The notes: a model not told the origin generated them from the sequence alone. Shown: positions 49,216 to 59,630, numbered from the stretch's first letter. The stretch is 64,000 nt of DNA from Alteromonas aestuariivivens (GCF_003367475.1 NZ_QRHA01000009.1:115677-179676); one strand, 5' to 3'. Numbers and translations are program-made.

Positions 49216-49242
49216 AAAAAAAGCCGCTTGGAGCGGCTTTTT
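49216..49242. terminator. Bidirectional terminator
   Basis: AAAAAGCCGCT-tgg-AGCGGCTTTTT, a stem with A-run and T-run on the two sides. It is probably the original adk terminator, now separated from adk by the MITE-like repeat. Confidence 0.8.
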
Positions 49243-49278
49243 GCAAAAATTGGGGTGCCCTCGAAACGAACAACGCCC

Positions 49279-49462
49279 AGGGCCTGTTGATCTTTGCTGT
49301 TTAATTTTTCAGCGAATTGTCGTGCATTTATGCAAGGCAGAGGCTGTGAAGTGCAGTCACCTACATGAACAGCCGCTAACGCAGCAGAAAAGCACGACAG
49401 GTGCTGCCCTTCGGGTTCACTCTGAGTGAACAAATTTCGAACAGCAAAGATCAACAGGCCCT
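49279..49462. repeat. MITE-like element, short copy
   Basis: 184-bp copy of the element at 4306-4570, same terminal inverted repeats and orientation, lacking about 80 bp of the right interior. The main hairpin is kept: AGAGGCTGT (49339-49347) pairs with ACAGCCGCT (49369-49377), with a paired base change compared with the other copy. It ends 12 bp before the adk stop. Confidence 0.8.
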
Positions 49463-49473
49463 AATAGATTCTA

Positions 49474-50133
<660 letters not shown>

Positions 50134-50371
50134 TTATCTTATAACTTCCGGCACTTTACACATTCAGGCTTGACGTGACAAGCCCGAGGGCCCGCCAAAC
50201 CTGACCAATAAGACCAATTTCGTATAAAGAATCGCCAATCACTTTTCCAATACAACACGAGGAAAATGAAAGGGGCTGAAAATTAACAGATTTTCAAAAA
50301 ATTGTTCATCTAACTTACTTATTTATAGACTAAAAATTAAATAAATACGCAAATTTATTTAATAGCATAAA

Positions 50372-50395
50372 AAAACGGGTCTAAAGACCCGTTTT
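50372..50395. terminator. htpG terminator
   Basis: Perfect AAAACGGGTCT-aa-AGACCCGTTTT stem, 28 bp past the htpG stop on the minus strand. Works in both directions by symmetry. The rest of 50119-50371 is AT-rich and holds the adk promoter, with nothing else seen. Confidence 0.85.
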
Positions 50396-50422
50396 CAATA
50401 AACAAATGTGCTGTTTACAGGC

Positions 50423-52345
50423 TTATTTGGCCAGGCTCATTAGCAAACTGTTTAAATTGCGCACAAAGCTGGATGGGTCCTTGAGACTCCCCTGCTCCGA
50501 CAACGCCGCCTGATCAAACAATACACCAACCCACTGTTTGAACAGACCTTCGTCCTGAGTATCTGCCAGCTGTTTTATCAGCTGATGCTCAGGGTTCAGT
50601 TCAAAATGATACTTTGCTTCCGGAACCGGCTGACCAGCTGCCTGCATCAATTTCACCATCTGGGTGCTCATGCCATTCTCGTCTGCAACGATACAGGCTG
50701 GAGAATCGGTAAGACGATGGGTAAATTTGACGTCAATGACCTTATCACCCAAGGCTTCCTTGGCACGCTCAAGAATGCCTTCCACCTGCTTCTCGGCTTC
50801 TTCTTTGGCTTTCTTGGTTTCTTCGTCATCCAGATCGCCCAGGTCCAAATCCCCTTTCGCAATCGACTGGAAGGATTTTTCATTGAACTCAGTCAGGTGA
50901 GACATCAGCCATTCGTCGATGCGTTCTCCCATTAACAGCACTTCAATACCCTTCTTGCGGAAAATTTCAAGATGTGGGCTGGTTCTGGCGGCCTGATAAC
51001 TGTCTGCAGTCACATAGTAAATCTTGTCCTGGCCTTCCTTCATGCGCTCAATGTAGTCAGCAAGTGACACGGTCTGGGCATCGGAATCGGTATGCGTAGA
51101 GGCAAAGCGCAGCAGGCCGGCAATTTTTTCGCGATTGCTGTAGTCTTCGGCTGGGCCTTCCTTGAGTACATTACCAAACTCGTTCCAGAAACTCTGATAC
51201 TGCTCGGCATCGTTTTTCGCCATACGTTCCAGCATCTGCAACACTCGCTTGGTACAGCCCTGACGCAACGCCTGAGTGATTTTGTTGTCCTGCAGGATTT
51301 CACGGGACACGTTCAACGGCAGATCATTGGAATCCAGCAACCCCTTTACAAAACGCAGATAGGTTGGCATGAACTGTTCAGCGTCGTCCATGATGAACAC
51401 GCGCTGTACATACAGTTTCAAACCGTGCTTCTGATCACGGTTCCACATGTCGAACGGCGCTTTGCTGGGAATGTACAACAGGCTGGTGTACTCGGTTTTC
51501 CCTTCCACACGGTTGTGTGCCCAGGACAACGGATCAGCAAAATCGTGAGAAATGTGCTTGTAGAACTCTTTGTATTCGTCGTCGGAAATTTCAGACTTTT
51601 CCCGGGTCCACAGAGCGGTAGCCTTGTTCACCACTTCCCACTGACCAGGCTCAGCCGCGATTTTCTCGCCGTCAGGGCCATCTCGCTCAGGCACTTCTTC
51701 TTTCCACATTTGAACCGGAATGCTGATGTGGTCAGAATATTTTCCAATAATGGAACGCAGGCGCCATTTGTCCAGAAATTCCTTCTCATCTTCACGAATG
51801 TGCAGAACAATTTCAGTCCCACGGGTTGGTTTGTTGATTTCGGCTACGGTAAATTCTCCCTCACCGTCTGAAATCCACTCAACTCCCTCAGAAGCATCCG
51901 CGCCCGCCGCACGGGTACGAACGGTAACTTTGTCTGCAACAATAAACGCTGAGTAAAAGCCTACGCCGAACTGTCCAATCAGTTGGGAATCTCTCGCTGC
52001 ATCGCCTGAAAGCTTGCTGAAGAAATCCTTGGTGCCGGACTTGGCAATGGTCCCCAGATTCGCAATCACCTCATCACGGGTCATACCGATGCCATTATCA
52101 GCAACCGTAAGGGTGCCAGCTTCACTGTCGACGCTCAGACGAACATTCAGATCACCGTCGTTTTCGTACAAACTGTCGTTTTCCAGCGCTCTGAAACGCA
52201 GCTTATCTGCAGCATCCGCGGCATTGGAAACCAGCTCACGTAAAAAGATTTCTTTGTTTGAATACAGGGAATGGATCATCAGATGCAGAAGTTGCTTAAC
52301 TTCTGTCTGAAAGCCATGGGTTTCGTGTTGGGCTACCTCAGCCAT
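50423..52345 (-). CDS. htpG: Chaperone HtpG (Hsp90)
   Basis: 640 residues, full length. GHKL ATPase domain ([51 protein letters not shown]), middle domain and C-terminal dimerisation domain. Start at ATG 52345 ([20 protein letters not shown]) with AGGAG upstream; the longer frame to 52459 crosses the promoter. Heat-inducible. Confidence 0.97.
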   Translation of the reverse strand: MAEVAQHETHGFQTEVKQLLHLMIHSLYSNKEIFLRELVSNAADAADKLRFRALENDSLYENDGDLNVRLSVDSEAGTLTVADNGIGMTRDEVIANLGTIAKSGTKDFFSKLSGDAARDSQLIGQFGVGFYSAFIVADKVTVRTRAAGADASEGVEWISDGEGEFTVAEINKPTRGTEIVLHIREDEKEFLDKWRLRSIIGKYSDHISIPVQMWKEEVPERDGPDGEKIAAEPGQWEVVNKATALWTREKSEISDDEYKEFYKHISHDFADPLSWAHNRVEGKTEYTSLLYIPSKAPFDMWNRDQKHGLKLYVQRVFIMDDAEQFMPTYLRFVKGLLDSNDLPLNVSREILQDNKITQALRQGCTKRVLQMLERMAKNDAEQYQSFWNEFGNVLKEGPAEDYSNREKIAGLLRFASTHTDSDAQTVSLADYIERMKEGQDKIYYVTADSYQAARTSPHLEIFRKKGIEVLLMGERIDEWLMSHLTEFNEKSFQSIAKGDLDLGDLDDEETKKAKEEAEKQVEGILERAKEALGDKVIDVKFTHRLTDSPACIVADENGMSTQMVKLMQAAGQPVPEAKYHFELNPEHQLIKQLADTQDEGLFKQWVGVLFDQAALSEQGSLKDPSSFVRNLNSLLMSLAK

Positions 52346-52390
52346 AAACCAGAATCTCCTAGTCAGATGGATCTTGTTTTCAATCTGGGA

Positions 52391-52417
52391 GGTAGGGGCT
52401 GTGAGGAACATTTTCAA
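52391..52417 (-). promoter_or_regulatory. Sigma-32 promoter of htpG
   Basis: On the minus strand TTGAAA (52417-52412), 13 bp, CCCCTACC (52398-52391). Very close to the heat-shock consensus and ~45 bp upstream of the htpG ATG. Confidence 0.7.
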
Positions 52418-52506
52418 CAGCCAAAGACAAATTTTTGCCCGCTCGGGTAAATCTGTCACCGTGAGAGCTGCCGGACTGAGCGAGCGTCAGTCCGTCTGCA
52501 TTATGG

Positions 52507-53106
52507 CTATAACTTGCGTCGGCCAGAGAAGGCGTGGGTCAGTGTATTACCGTCGATGTATTCCAACTCCCCGCCAACAGGCACACCATGGGCAATCCGA
52601 CTGGCTTCTATATGATACTTGTTGCAGAGTTGGGCAATGTAATGAGCGGTGGCTTCACCTTCTACCGTCGGGTTGGTGGCCAGAATCACTTCCTGAATAG
52701 ACTCCGAGCGGAAACGTTGCTCCAGTTCATCCAGGCCAATTTCCTGCGGCCCTATGCCGTCGATAGGAGAAAGATGCCCCATCAGCACAAAATAGGTTCC
52801 GTTGAAAGTCGAAGTCTGTTCAATGGCGAGCACATCCTGGGGACTTTCCACAATGCACAACAGGCCGCTGTCCTGCCGCTGTGGATGCTGGCAAATATCA
52901 CAGACTGGCTGTTCCGTAAAAGTACGGCAACGCGAGCAATGCCGGATGTGCTCCATGGCATTGTGCAGCACGCTGCTGAGTTTTAATGCGCCCTCCCGGT
53001 TACGTTCCAGCAGGTGAAAGGCCATTCGCTGGGCACTCTTGTTACCTACGCCGGGCAGGCAGGTCAGAGCACTCACGAGCTCTGACAACAATGGGCTGAA
53101 CTTCAT
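52507..53106 (-). CDS. recR: Recombination protein RecR
   Basis: 199 residues. Helix-hairpin-helix [17 protein letters not shown], zinc finger [16 protein letters not shown], Toprim [11 protein letters not shown]. Works with RecFO in gap repair. 13 bp after ybaB, as in E. coli. Confidence 0.97.
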   Translation of the reverse strand: MKFSPLLSELVSALTCLPGVGNKSAQRMAFHLLERNREGALKLSSVLHNAMEHIRHCSRCRTFTEQPVCDICQHPQRQDSGLLCIVESPQDVLAIEQTSTFNGTYFVLMGHLSPIDGIGPQEIGLDELEQRFRSESIQEVILATNPTVEGEATAHYIAQLCNKYHIEASRIAHGVPVGGELEYIDGNTLTHAFSGRRKL

Positions 53107-53119
53107 AAACGCTCAGAGA

Positions 53120-53455
53120 TTAAAACGGCATTTTGAAGCCAGGGGGCAGAGGCATACCTCCGGTAACTTCACCCATCTTCTCTTTACTGGTTTCCTGAAT
53201 ACGGCGTACTCCGTCGTTAAACGCTGCAGCAACCAGGTCTTCCAGCATGTCTTTATCGTCGTCCATCAGGGATGGATCAATTTCCACCCTGCGTACGTTA
53301 TGATTACAGGTCATGGTTACCTTGACCATGCCAGCTCCGGCCTGGCCTTCCACTTCCATTTTTGCCAGTTCTTCCTGGGCTTTTTGCATGCGCTCCTGCA
53401 TTTGTTGCGCCTGCTTCATAATATTTCCCATGCCACCTTTAAACATTTTGCTCAC
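53120..53455 (-). CDS. ybaB: YbaB/EbfC nucleoid-associated protein
   Basis: 111 residues. [28 protein letters not shown] and [25 protein letters not shown] match YbaB. Tweezer-like DNA-binding dimer. Between dnaX and recR. Confidence 0.97.
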   Translation of the reverse strand: MSKMFKGGMGNIMKQAQQMQERMQKAQEELAKMEVEGQAGAGMVKVTMTCNHNVRRVEIDPSLMDDDKDMLEDLVAAAFNDGVRRIQETSKEKMGEVTGGMPLPPGFKMPF

Positions 53456-53478
53456 CTTGTTTCTGGTTGGTTGTCTCT

Positions 53479-55863
53479 CTAACGCGCCTTTACGCTGTCC
53501 GACATGACGGATGCAGCAAATGCGTTACGAATCGACTGTATGATGTCATCAGTTTGTACCACGTGCTCAGCATACTGCTGACGCATGGCATTAATGTCCT
53601 GTTGTAATGAAAAAGGGGTCTGCTTTGGTTCGCCGACCCGAATATCCAATGCGATTTGAGGGCCCAATACCGCTCGTAGGGCATCAGTAAGTTGATTGAG
53701 CGCACTGTCATTCAGTAAATGGGCCTGACTGGAGTCAAGTTCAAGACTTACTTGACTGCCATTTTGACTGAAAGCCGCATGCAGGGCGATTTGTTTCAGT
53801 AAACCCGCCACATCCATGCTTTCGATCAGAGCACTCCACTGGTCAATCTGACTGGCACGCAACAACTTGTTACCGTCATCAAGATAAGCTGTCAGTTCAA
53901 CCGGCACACCGTCGGGCAGCTCTCTCGTCAGCACTGCCACCGTACCGGAGGCATTCACAGGCTGCTCGTCCAGGTGGACAGTTTCAGCAGATTCCGGCGG
54001 AGGTATTTCAGGTGGAGTCGAATTCACCTCATTATGGATGTTTGCCGGGTTGATATCGGCCGTTTCCGCTACCCAGGGTGGCCGGTCACTTTCATCGCTG
54101 TGGATATCACCTACGGATTCCGGTGCCGGCTCAGCCTCTGCCGTCGAGTTGACGATGGCCGAATCGGCCGAATTCTGCTGAGACGAAGCCGCCAAACGCC
54201 CGGCCAAACCGCCAGGATCATGAATTTGTGTTAGGGGCTTTTTTGCGTCAGATGATGACGCCTCCTCTCGACGCTGCTTCAGGCGCTGACGCAAGGCCAG
54301 CATTTCAGCCACAGAACTGCCGGAAACCTCTGGAGCCTGCTCGGTATTTTGCTCAGACGCGAGATCGAAACCCACAAACTCTTCTTCACCGTCGGGGGGC
54401 ATATACCCCTCAACATCATCGGGCGGCACCATTGAACTGCCCCAAGGGGTATTTTCCTCGGCAGGAGTGAAAGTCGCACCTTTTTCCCTCCGGGACTGAC
54501 TGACCTGTTGCTCCAATGCAGCCTGCTCTTCCAGCAGTCGCTGATGTTCAGTGTCTTCCCCGGCTTGCTCCGCTGCGGGCACAGAAGGTTCTTCTGTTAC
54601 TCCGAACGCTACCTCTGGCGGCACATTATCCTGAGCCGCTTCGGTATCGGCATGCTCCCCTGAAGTTCCACCTGAAGAGCCTTCATCCTGCACAACTTTA
54701 CTTTCAGCAGACAATTGCTGCAGAGGAAGTACTGCTACAGTGTTTTCAGAAATCACTGTCTCCCGGTCCTGAATCGGCGAAACGGGAGCGAAGGTCATCA
54801 TTCTCAGCAGCACCATTTCGAGCCCACTGCGACCATCGGATGCAAACGGCATGTCTTTCCTGCCCTGCAACGCAATCTGGTACAACAACTGGACCTGTTC
54901 TGACGGTATCTGTCGGGCCAACTGGTAAATCGCCTTGGCGGAGGTAGTTTCAAGCTTGCACGCGTCCGGTACCCACTGGGTCAGCGCAATCTGATGCAAC
55001 AGGCTGCTCAGTTCAGCCAGAACCTGGCTGTAATCCGGAGCCTGTTCAGCCATCAGGGCTACCTGTTCGAGCACCTTCTGCGGCGAACGTTGCACTATCG
55101 CGTTCAGGATCTTGAGTAACTGATGCCTATCCATCAGGCCCAACATGTCGGTTACGACGGTTGCGGTAACCTGATTGTCTCCCTGTGCAATAGCCTGATC
55201 AGTCAGGCTTAAAGCATCACGCATACTGCCCTGAGCAGCGCGGGCGAGTAAATTCAGCGCCGGGGCTTCGAAGTCAATCGACTCCTGATTCAAAATATGG
55301 GTCAGCTGCCCGCTTATTTGTTCTCTGGACAATGCTTTGAGATTAAATTGCAGACAGCGGGACAAAATGGTGATTGGCAATTTCTGCGGGTCTGTGGTTG
55401 CCAGCAAAAATTTTACATGTGGCGGAGGCTCTTCCAGTGTTTTAAGCAGCGCATTAAAACTGTGCTTTGACAGCATATGCACTTCATCTATCAGATAAAC
55501 TTTGAACCGCCCGCGAGTTGGTTTGTACTGAACGTTGTCCAGCAATTCACGGGTATCTTCCACCTTGGTACGGGAAGCCGCATCAATTTCGAGCAAATCA
55601 ACGTAGTTGCCCTGCTCTATTTCCCGGCAGGTAGAGCACTGTCCACAGGGATTTGAACTCTGGCCCTGCTCGCAATTGAGGCTTTTGGAAAAAATGCGGG
55701 CGATGGTGGTTTTACCCACCCCTCGGGTACCGGTAAACAAATAGGCATGGTGTAACCGGTTATTGTCCAGCGCGTTCGAAATAGCGGCCACTACGTGTTC
55801 CTGGCCGACCAGTTCGCTGAATTTTCCGGGACGCCATTTTCTTGCCAGTACCTGATAACTCAT
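53479..55863 (-). CDS. dnaX: DNA polymerase III tau/gamma subunit
   Basis: 794-residue tau form. AAA+ domain: Walker [10 protein letters not shown], zinc module [38 protein letters not shown]. Domain III ends near 370; a long acidic Pro/Glu-rich linker (about 380-640) is longer than in E. coli tau (643 residues total); the C-terminal part (~650-794) should contact DnaB and the alpha subunit. A frameshift signal at codons 540-542 is described separately. Follows apt by 17 bp. Confidence 0.96.
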   Translation of the reverse strand: MSYQVLARKWRPGKFSELVGQEHVVAAISNALDNNRLHHAYLFTGTRGVGKTTIARIFSKSLNCEQGQSSNPCGQCSTCREIEQGNYVDLLEIDAASRTKVEDTRELLDNVQYKPTRGRFKVYLIDEVHMLSKHSFNALLKTLEEPPPHVKFLLATTDPQKLPITILSRCLQFNLKALSREQISGQLTHILNQESIDFEAPALNLLARAAQGSMRDALSLTDQAIAQGDNQVTATVVTDMLGLMDRHQLLKILNAIVQRSPQKVLEQVALMAEQAPDYSQVLAELSSLLHQIALTQWVPDACKLETTSAKAIYQLARQIPSEQVQLLYQIALQGRKDMPFASDGRSGLEMVLLRMMTFAPVSPIQDRETVISENTVAVLPLQQLSAESKVVQDEGSSGGTSGEHADTEAAQDNVPPEVAFGVTEEPSVPAAEQAGEDTEHQRLLEEQAALEQQVSQSRREKGATFTPAEENTPWGSSMVPPDDVEGYMPPDGEEEFVGFDLASEQNTEQAPEVSGSSVAEMLALRQRLKQRREEASSSDAKKPLTQIHDPGGLAGRLAASSQQNSADSAIVNSTAEAEPAPESVGDIHSDESDRPPWVAETADINPANIHNEVNSTPPEIPPPESAETVHLDEQPVNASGTVAVLTRELPDGVPVELTAYLDDGNKLLRASQIDQWSALIESMDVAGLLKQIALHAAFSQNGSQVSLELDSSQAHLLNDSALNQLTDALRAVLGPQIALDIRVGEPKQTPFSLQQDINAMRQQYAEHVVQTDDIIQSIRNAFAASVMSDSVKAR
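54218..54246 (-). promoter_or_regulatory. Programmed -1 frameshift site in dnaX
   Basis: Codons 540-542 are GCA AAA AAG, which gives the slippery A-AAA-AAG in the proper frame (54244-54238). After a -1 slip six codons (A P N T N S) lead to TGA at 54220-54218, giving a gamma protein of about 548 residues. AGGAGG lies ~16 bases upstream and a CCTGGC/GCCGGG stem follows ~25 bases downstream, the stimulators known from E. coli dnaX, though their spacing differs. Confidence 0.75.
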
Positions 55864-55880
55864 GGAGGTAATACTTCTCG

Positions 55881-56423
55881 CTAATCGCCTTCAAACTCGC
55901 AGATGGTGTATGGCTCAATGCCTGCCGCCTGCAATTTCTGGTATCCGCCTAAATCCGGCAATCCGATCACGAACCCAGCGAACTCGACAATCCCGCCAAG
56001 CTGGCGGATCAGGCTTGCAGACGCCGCGATGGTGCCGCCGGTGGCAAGCAAGTCGTCAATCAACAACACCTTGTCGCCCGGTTGAATGGCATCCTTGTGA
56101 ATTTCAAGGGTGTCCATGCCGTATTCCAGTTCGTAGCTCTCGCTTACTACTTCCCGTGGCAGCTTGTTGGGTTTGCGGACCGGTACAAAGCCCACGCCAA
56201 GCTCTATCGCCAACGGAGCTCCAAACAAAAAGCCGCGCGCTTCAGTTCCGGCCACTTTGTTAAAACCATAGGACTGGTATTTCGTGACCAACAAGTCAAT
56301 ACAGCCACGAAAAGCCTTGTGATCTTCAAGCACACTGGTTACGTCACGGAACTGAATACCCGGTTTGGGGTAATCCGGCACGGTTTTTACAGTTGATTTA
56401 ATATACTCAGCGGTCACTTTCAT
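55881..56423 (-). CDS. apt: Adenine phosphoribosyltransferase
   Basis: 180 residues. PRPP site [17 protein letters not shown], start [19 protein letters not shown], and [14 protein letters not shown]. Salvages adenine to AMP. First gene of the apt-dnaX-ybaB-recR-htpG-adk block. Confidence 0.97.
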   Translation of the reverse strand: MKVTAEYIKSTVKTVPDYPKPGIQFRDVTSVLEDHKAFRGCIDLLVTKYQSYGFNKVAGTEARGFLFGAPLAIELGVGFVPVRKPNKLPREVVSESYELEYGMDTLEIHKDAIQPGDKVLLIDDLLATGGTIAASASLIRQLGGIVEFAGFVIGLPDLGGYQKLQAAGIEPYTICEFEGD

Positions 56424-56438
56424 ACCTTTGATTCTGGC

Positions 56439-56561
56439 TTACAGCCAAAAAGTAAACCAACCGGTGATGATGTGCATCAGAGGAAAAGCAAGTAATGTTA
56501 CGACAGCGGCCAAAAAGTACCACCAGTTATAGACTTCCTTAAATTCTGAATTATCTGCCAT
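56439..56561 (-). CDS. 40-residue single-helix membrane protein upstream of apt
   Basis: Small ORF MADNSEFKEVYNWWYFLAAV... (40 residues) with one strong hydrophobic segment (about 15-30, ending near PLMHIITGWFTFWL). 15 bp upstream of apt, same strand, ATG preceded by GGGAATTGTAG. The hydrophobic pattern with aromatic edges makes chance unlikely. No family recognised. Confidence 0.55.
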   Translation of the reverse strand: MADNSEFKEVYNWWYFLAAVVTLLAFPLMHIITGWFTFWL

Positions 56562-56691
56562 CTACAATTCCCGATAATGAATGATTATTGATAAAAGGGC
56601 GTAAATGGTAATTCAATTGATTAAGGAATGACAGTTTTTATACCATCATAGCCACTCAATTGTCGGAGATCTGAGCACTGAAAGGTAAAGG

Positions 56692-57435
56692 CTAGCCTGC
56701 GAGCAAAACCCCTTTTTCAAGCAGTTGCAAAAGCGTAATGTGGAGGCCCTGTTCAAGATCCTTCGTGGGAAATCCCGGTAGCGCCTCAAGCATCCACTCC
56801 AAAATTTGTTCAGGGCTGCTGGGGCAGAACTGAGATTCCATTTTTTGCAGTAAGAACGCCGTGCTGGCATTGGTCTGGATAAACTGTACGCTGTCACCTT
56901 CATCACGATAAACCACATAATAAAAGCGCGTGTCTGAGTTTTCGGGCTGAAAATCTTTCGAAATCTGATGAACCGGATACTGATACGAGACCAGTGAACT
57001 CAACGGCGACACAATCATGCTTGCAGGTAAGGTATTGGTTTGCCAAAGAGAAACTGGAACATCAGTTTTACGGATACTGACATCCAGTTCAATCCATTCA
57101 TAATGAATGAGTTCACTGGCAAATACAGGGAGTTGTAGCAGGATATCAGGCTCACCGCCGATGTATTCGACAAATTCCTTGCTGATTTCAGAAAAGTAAG
57201 GGCTTCTGCACGAATGGTCGCGAAAAAAACTTCGCACCAGCGAATTCCAGATATCTTCCGTTAAAATGCTGTAGAGCACCGGAAAACTGCTCTGCAAAAA
57301 TCCATCAATATTATTGATAAACAACGACTGATAGACGGCCATTCTGCGCCGATGATCTGCCGAATCCGGTTCGAAGCAGTCAGGTTCCCTTATGGCCCCG
57401 ACAAATTTGCTCTGTTCGGCTTCCAGCTTACTCAT
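56692..57435 (-). CDS. hvfC: HvfC-type RiPP partner protein (DUF2063)
   Basis: 247 residues. N-terminal DUF2063 domain: RRRMAVYQSLFINNIDGFLQSSFPVLYSIL, then ...SLVRSFFRDHSCRSPYFSEISKEFVEYI. The rest is less conserved. In HvfABC, Buf and methanobactin-like systems this kind of protein binds the precursor and presents it to the DUF692 enzyme. 9 bp after hvfB, so the two are translated together. Confidence 0.88.
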   Translation of the reverse strand: MSKLEAEQSKFVGAIREPDCFEPDSADHRRRMAVYQSLFINNIDGFLQSSFPVLYSILTEDIWNSLVRSFFRDHSCRSPYFSEISKEFVEYIGGEPDILLQLPVFASELIHYEWIELDVSIRKTDVPVSLWQTNTLPASMIVSPLSSLVSYQYPVHQISKDFQPENSDTRFYYVVYRDEGDSVQFIQTNASTAFLLQKMESQFCPSSPEQILEWMLEALPGFPTKDLEQGLHITLLQLLEKGVLLAG

Positions 57436-57444
57436 TGTTGTCGT

Positions 57445-58278
57445 TTACCCCAGTTTGCTGACACTTTCAGCATGAGTAGCCTGCAACGATTTGATTCGCG
57501 CTATTTCAGCCAACAGAACCTCGATGGCAGGAATGTTAAAATCACGCTCCAGCAGCGTGGGAAAAACGCCATGTAACTCATACGCACAAGCCAGCAAATC
57601 CCAGACCGGTTCGATCACATCGGCGCCGTGAGTGTCAACTTTCAAATCTTCTGCTTCATCATAGTGACCGGCTATGTGCCCATAAACAATTTTTTCGCTC
57701 GGCAGTCCCTGCAGAAACTGATAGGCATCGTACTGATGATTAATACTGTTTACATAGAGATTGTTAACGTCCAGCAGCATACGACAACCGGACTCGGCCA
57801 GCACCGCCCGAATGAATTCAAGTTCCGACATCTGCTGATCGGGAGCCAAGTAATAAGACACGTTCTCCAGCACCAATGGCCGCTCGAGAATATCCTGAAC
57901 CTGGCGTATTCGTGCCGATACATGCTTAACGGCTTCCTCGGTAAACGGGATTGGCATCAGGTCATATAGATGCCCGTTGCCTGAACAGTAACTCAGATGT
58001 TCACTGTAAAGTTCGATCCCGTGCAGATTCAGAAAGTCCTTGATGTCCCGCACCAGATTGGTATCCACAGGATCCGTGCTGCCTATCGACAGTGACAATC
58101 CATGGGTTGTGAATGCCTGCTGTGCAACACACTGCGCGAACTGCTTTTGAAAACGCCCTCCCAATGGGATCCAGTTCTCCGGAGCCACTTCCCAGAAATC
58201 CACTTCTTTGGGAAGTTCGGGCAATAACTGTGGGAGCATTTCTCTGCGCAGTCCTAGCCCTGCACCAGAAAGTTTCAT
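57445..58278 (-). CDS. hvfB: HvfB-type multinuclear iron enzyme (DUF692)
   Basis: 277 residues, TIM-barrel DUF692/MbnB family. Metal-ligand and active-site motifs: VDFWEVAPENWI, THGLSLSIGSTDPVD, YSEHLSYC, LVLENVSYYL, LLDVNNLYVN, VYGHIAGHYD, VDTHGADV. DUF692 enzymes use a di- or tri-iron site and O2 to turn cysteines of partner peptides into oxazolone/thioamide or related groups. Together with the upstream EGKCG precursor this fits HvfB. Starts 121 bp after the precursor stop, behind a terminator. Confidence 0.92.
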   Translation of the reverse strand: MKLSGAGLGLRREMLPQLLPELPKEVDFWEVAPENWIPLGGRFQKQFAQCVAQQAFTTHGLSLSIGSTDPVDTNLVRDIKDFLNLHGIELYSEHLSYCSGNGHLYDLMPIPFTEEAVKHVSARIRQVQDILERPLVLENVSYYLAPDQQMSELEFIRAVLAESGCRMLLDVNNLYVNSINHQYDAYQFLQGLPSEKIVYGHIAGHYDEAEDLKVDTHGADVIEPVWDLLACAYELHGVFPTLLERDFNIPAIEVLLAEIARIKSLQATHAESVSKLG

Positions 58279-58353
58279 AGTGACCTCAGCCCAGTATTTG
58301 CCTGGCAGTTTTAGTTTGCAGAGTATTCAGCACCCAAAAACTTAACCTTAACG

Positions 58354-58381
58354 AAAAAATAAGCGGTACCTGGGTACCGCT
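58354..58381 (-). terminator. Intercistronic terminator between hvfA and hvfB
   Basis: On the minus strand AGCGGTACC-ca-GGTACCGCT is followed by TATTTTTTCG. Perfect 9-bp stem and T-run, 18 bp past the hvfA stop. With no separate promoter evident before hvfB, partial read-through would give much precursor and little enzyme. Confidence 0.75.
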
Positions 58382-58398
58382 GGTGAAATGCGCTGAAA

Positions 58399-58869
58399 TC
58401 AGGCTTGTCCGCCGCATTTGCCTTCTTTGTCGGCTTTATCGCCGCCACATTTACCTTCTTTGTCGGCTTTATCGCCGCCGCATTTGCCTTCTTTGTCGGC
58501 TTTATCGCCGCCGCATTTGCCTTCTTTGTCGGCTTTATCGCCGCCGCATTTGCCTTCACCACATTTGCCTTCTTTATCGGCTTTGTCACCACCGCATTTG
58601 CCTTCACCACATTTGCCTTCTTTGTTGGCCTTGTCGCCGCCGCATTTGCCTTCACCACATTTGCCTTCTTTGTTGGCCTTGTCGCCGCCGCATTTGCCCT
58701 CTTTAGTGGATTTATCGCCACCGCAATTACCTTCAGCAACGACCTGCTGATAGCCCGACTCCAATACCTGCATATCAAATGGATTGGCCTGCGCACTGGC
58801 AACAGACAAAGAGCCGACAATCACCGCACCCAAAGCCGTAGCAACGGTTGATTTTTTAACTTGCTTCAT
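58399..58869 (-). CDS. hvfA: HvfA-type RiPP precursor with EGKCG repeats
   Basis: 156 residues. Sec-type signal peptide (residues 1-28, ending SVASAQA), a short linker (29-45), then repeats to the end: one EGNCG followed by eleven EGKCG motifs in units EGKCGGDKA(D/N)K (11 residues) and EGKCG (5 residues). Every Cys in the mature chain is in such a motif; there is no other Cys. In Haemophilus HvfA the EGKCG motif is modified by HvfBC to copper-binding oxazolone/thioamide groups. AGAGGA ribosome site precedes ATG. Out-of-frame readings of the repeat also look open and are not genes. Confidence 0.92.
   Translation of the reverse strand: MKQVKKSTVATALGAVIVGSLSVASAQANPFDMQVLESGYQQVVAEGNCGGDKSTKEGKCGGDKANKEGKCGEGKCGGDKANKEGKCGEGKCGGDKADKEGKCGEGKCGGDKADKEGKCGGDKADKEGKCGGDKADKEGKCGGDKADKEGKCGGQA
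58402..58734 (-). repeat. Tandem 33/48-nt repeat array inside hvfA
   Basis: DNA repeats of 33 nt (EGKCG plus GDKADK) and 48 nt (EGKCG doubled) encode residues 46-156. The last four 33-nt units are almost identical, including silent positions, suggesting recent expansion by recombination or slippage. Confidence 0.9.
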
Positions 58870-58988
58870 AACAGTTCCTCTTACTTAAGAAATGGTCCAA
58901 CGTACTCTGGGCACGTGTAAGCATTAAGACCCGGGTACGCTGCAAGAACTTTCACAAATGTTCAGTTATTTGTGTATAAAGGCTTCTG

Positions 58989-59630
58989 TTGTTTTCTACA
59001 AGCCCGTGGCGGACTATCTGCGATCAACCCACAAAAATGCAGGTTCGAACCAGCCCGAACCTTTCACCCAGCCTGCTCAAAACACGCCTGAATACCCTGG
59101 AGGAAAACGGAATCAGTTTTCGCAAAGCACATACTGGCACCCGTCGCAGTGACTACTATCTTACGGCACAGGGTAAGGCACTGGGCCCTGTCCTGACCGA
59201 ATTGAGCAAGTGGGGAATGCAATGGGCATCATCGGGTATGACCAACAAAAATAATACCGTTGAAGGGTTAATGCGTGACATCTGCAACGCTCTGAAAACC
59301 GATGCTCTGCCCGGTTGTGATACTACCATGCAGTTCAGCTTCCCTGATGTCACTGAAAATCAGAGATATTTTATTAATGTCAAATAGGGTTGCCCACAGG
59401 TTTGCAGCCAGAATCTGGGCTACGATGTAGATATTTACCTCTCCGGTAGCACGAAGGTGTTCACTAAAATCTGGTATGGGGAATTGAGCCTGACAAAAGC
59501 AATTGCCGATGACAAACTGAAAGTTGTGGGTGAGGCAACCTATCGTCAAACCCTGCAGGAATGGTTTGGTATCAGCAGCTTCACCACTGAAGCGCCACGA
59601 TTTGTCGCGCCTGACTACCGTCATCCATAA
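58989..59630 (+). pseudogene. Broken HxlR-type transcriptional regulator
   Basis: The frame reads NLSPSLLKTRLNTLEENGI and a wing (SDYYLTAQGKALGPVLTELSKWG), both HxlR-like, then an SCP2-like C-terminal domain. A TAG at 59385-59387 interrupts the frame, after which it continues for another 80 codons (VDIYLSGSTKVFTKIWYGELSLTKAI) to TAA at 59630. The first ~40 residues of the winged helix are also missing. It is divergent from hvfA and may once have regulated it. Confidence 0.7.

Noticed and set aside
49206..49454. 82-codon ORF across the short MITE-like copy
   Set aside because: Broken in the long copy of the same element, so it is not conserved.
58402..58734. Possible CRISPR array
   Set aside because: Repeats are in-frame coding units without spacers, inside a protein with signal peptide.
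58311..58851. Long open frames in all other frames across the hvfA repeats
   Set aside because: They arise from the 3-nt-periodic repeat; only the minus-strand frame with signal peptide, ribosome site and EGKCG motifs makes sense.
59034..59060. GGTTCGAACC-like stretch recalling a tRNA T-arm
   Set aside because: No acceptor or anticodon arms around it; it is inside the broken HxlR gene.
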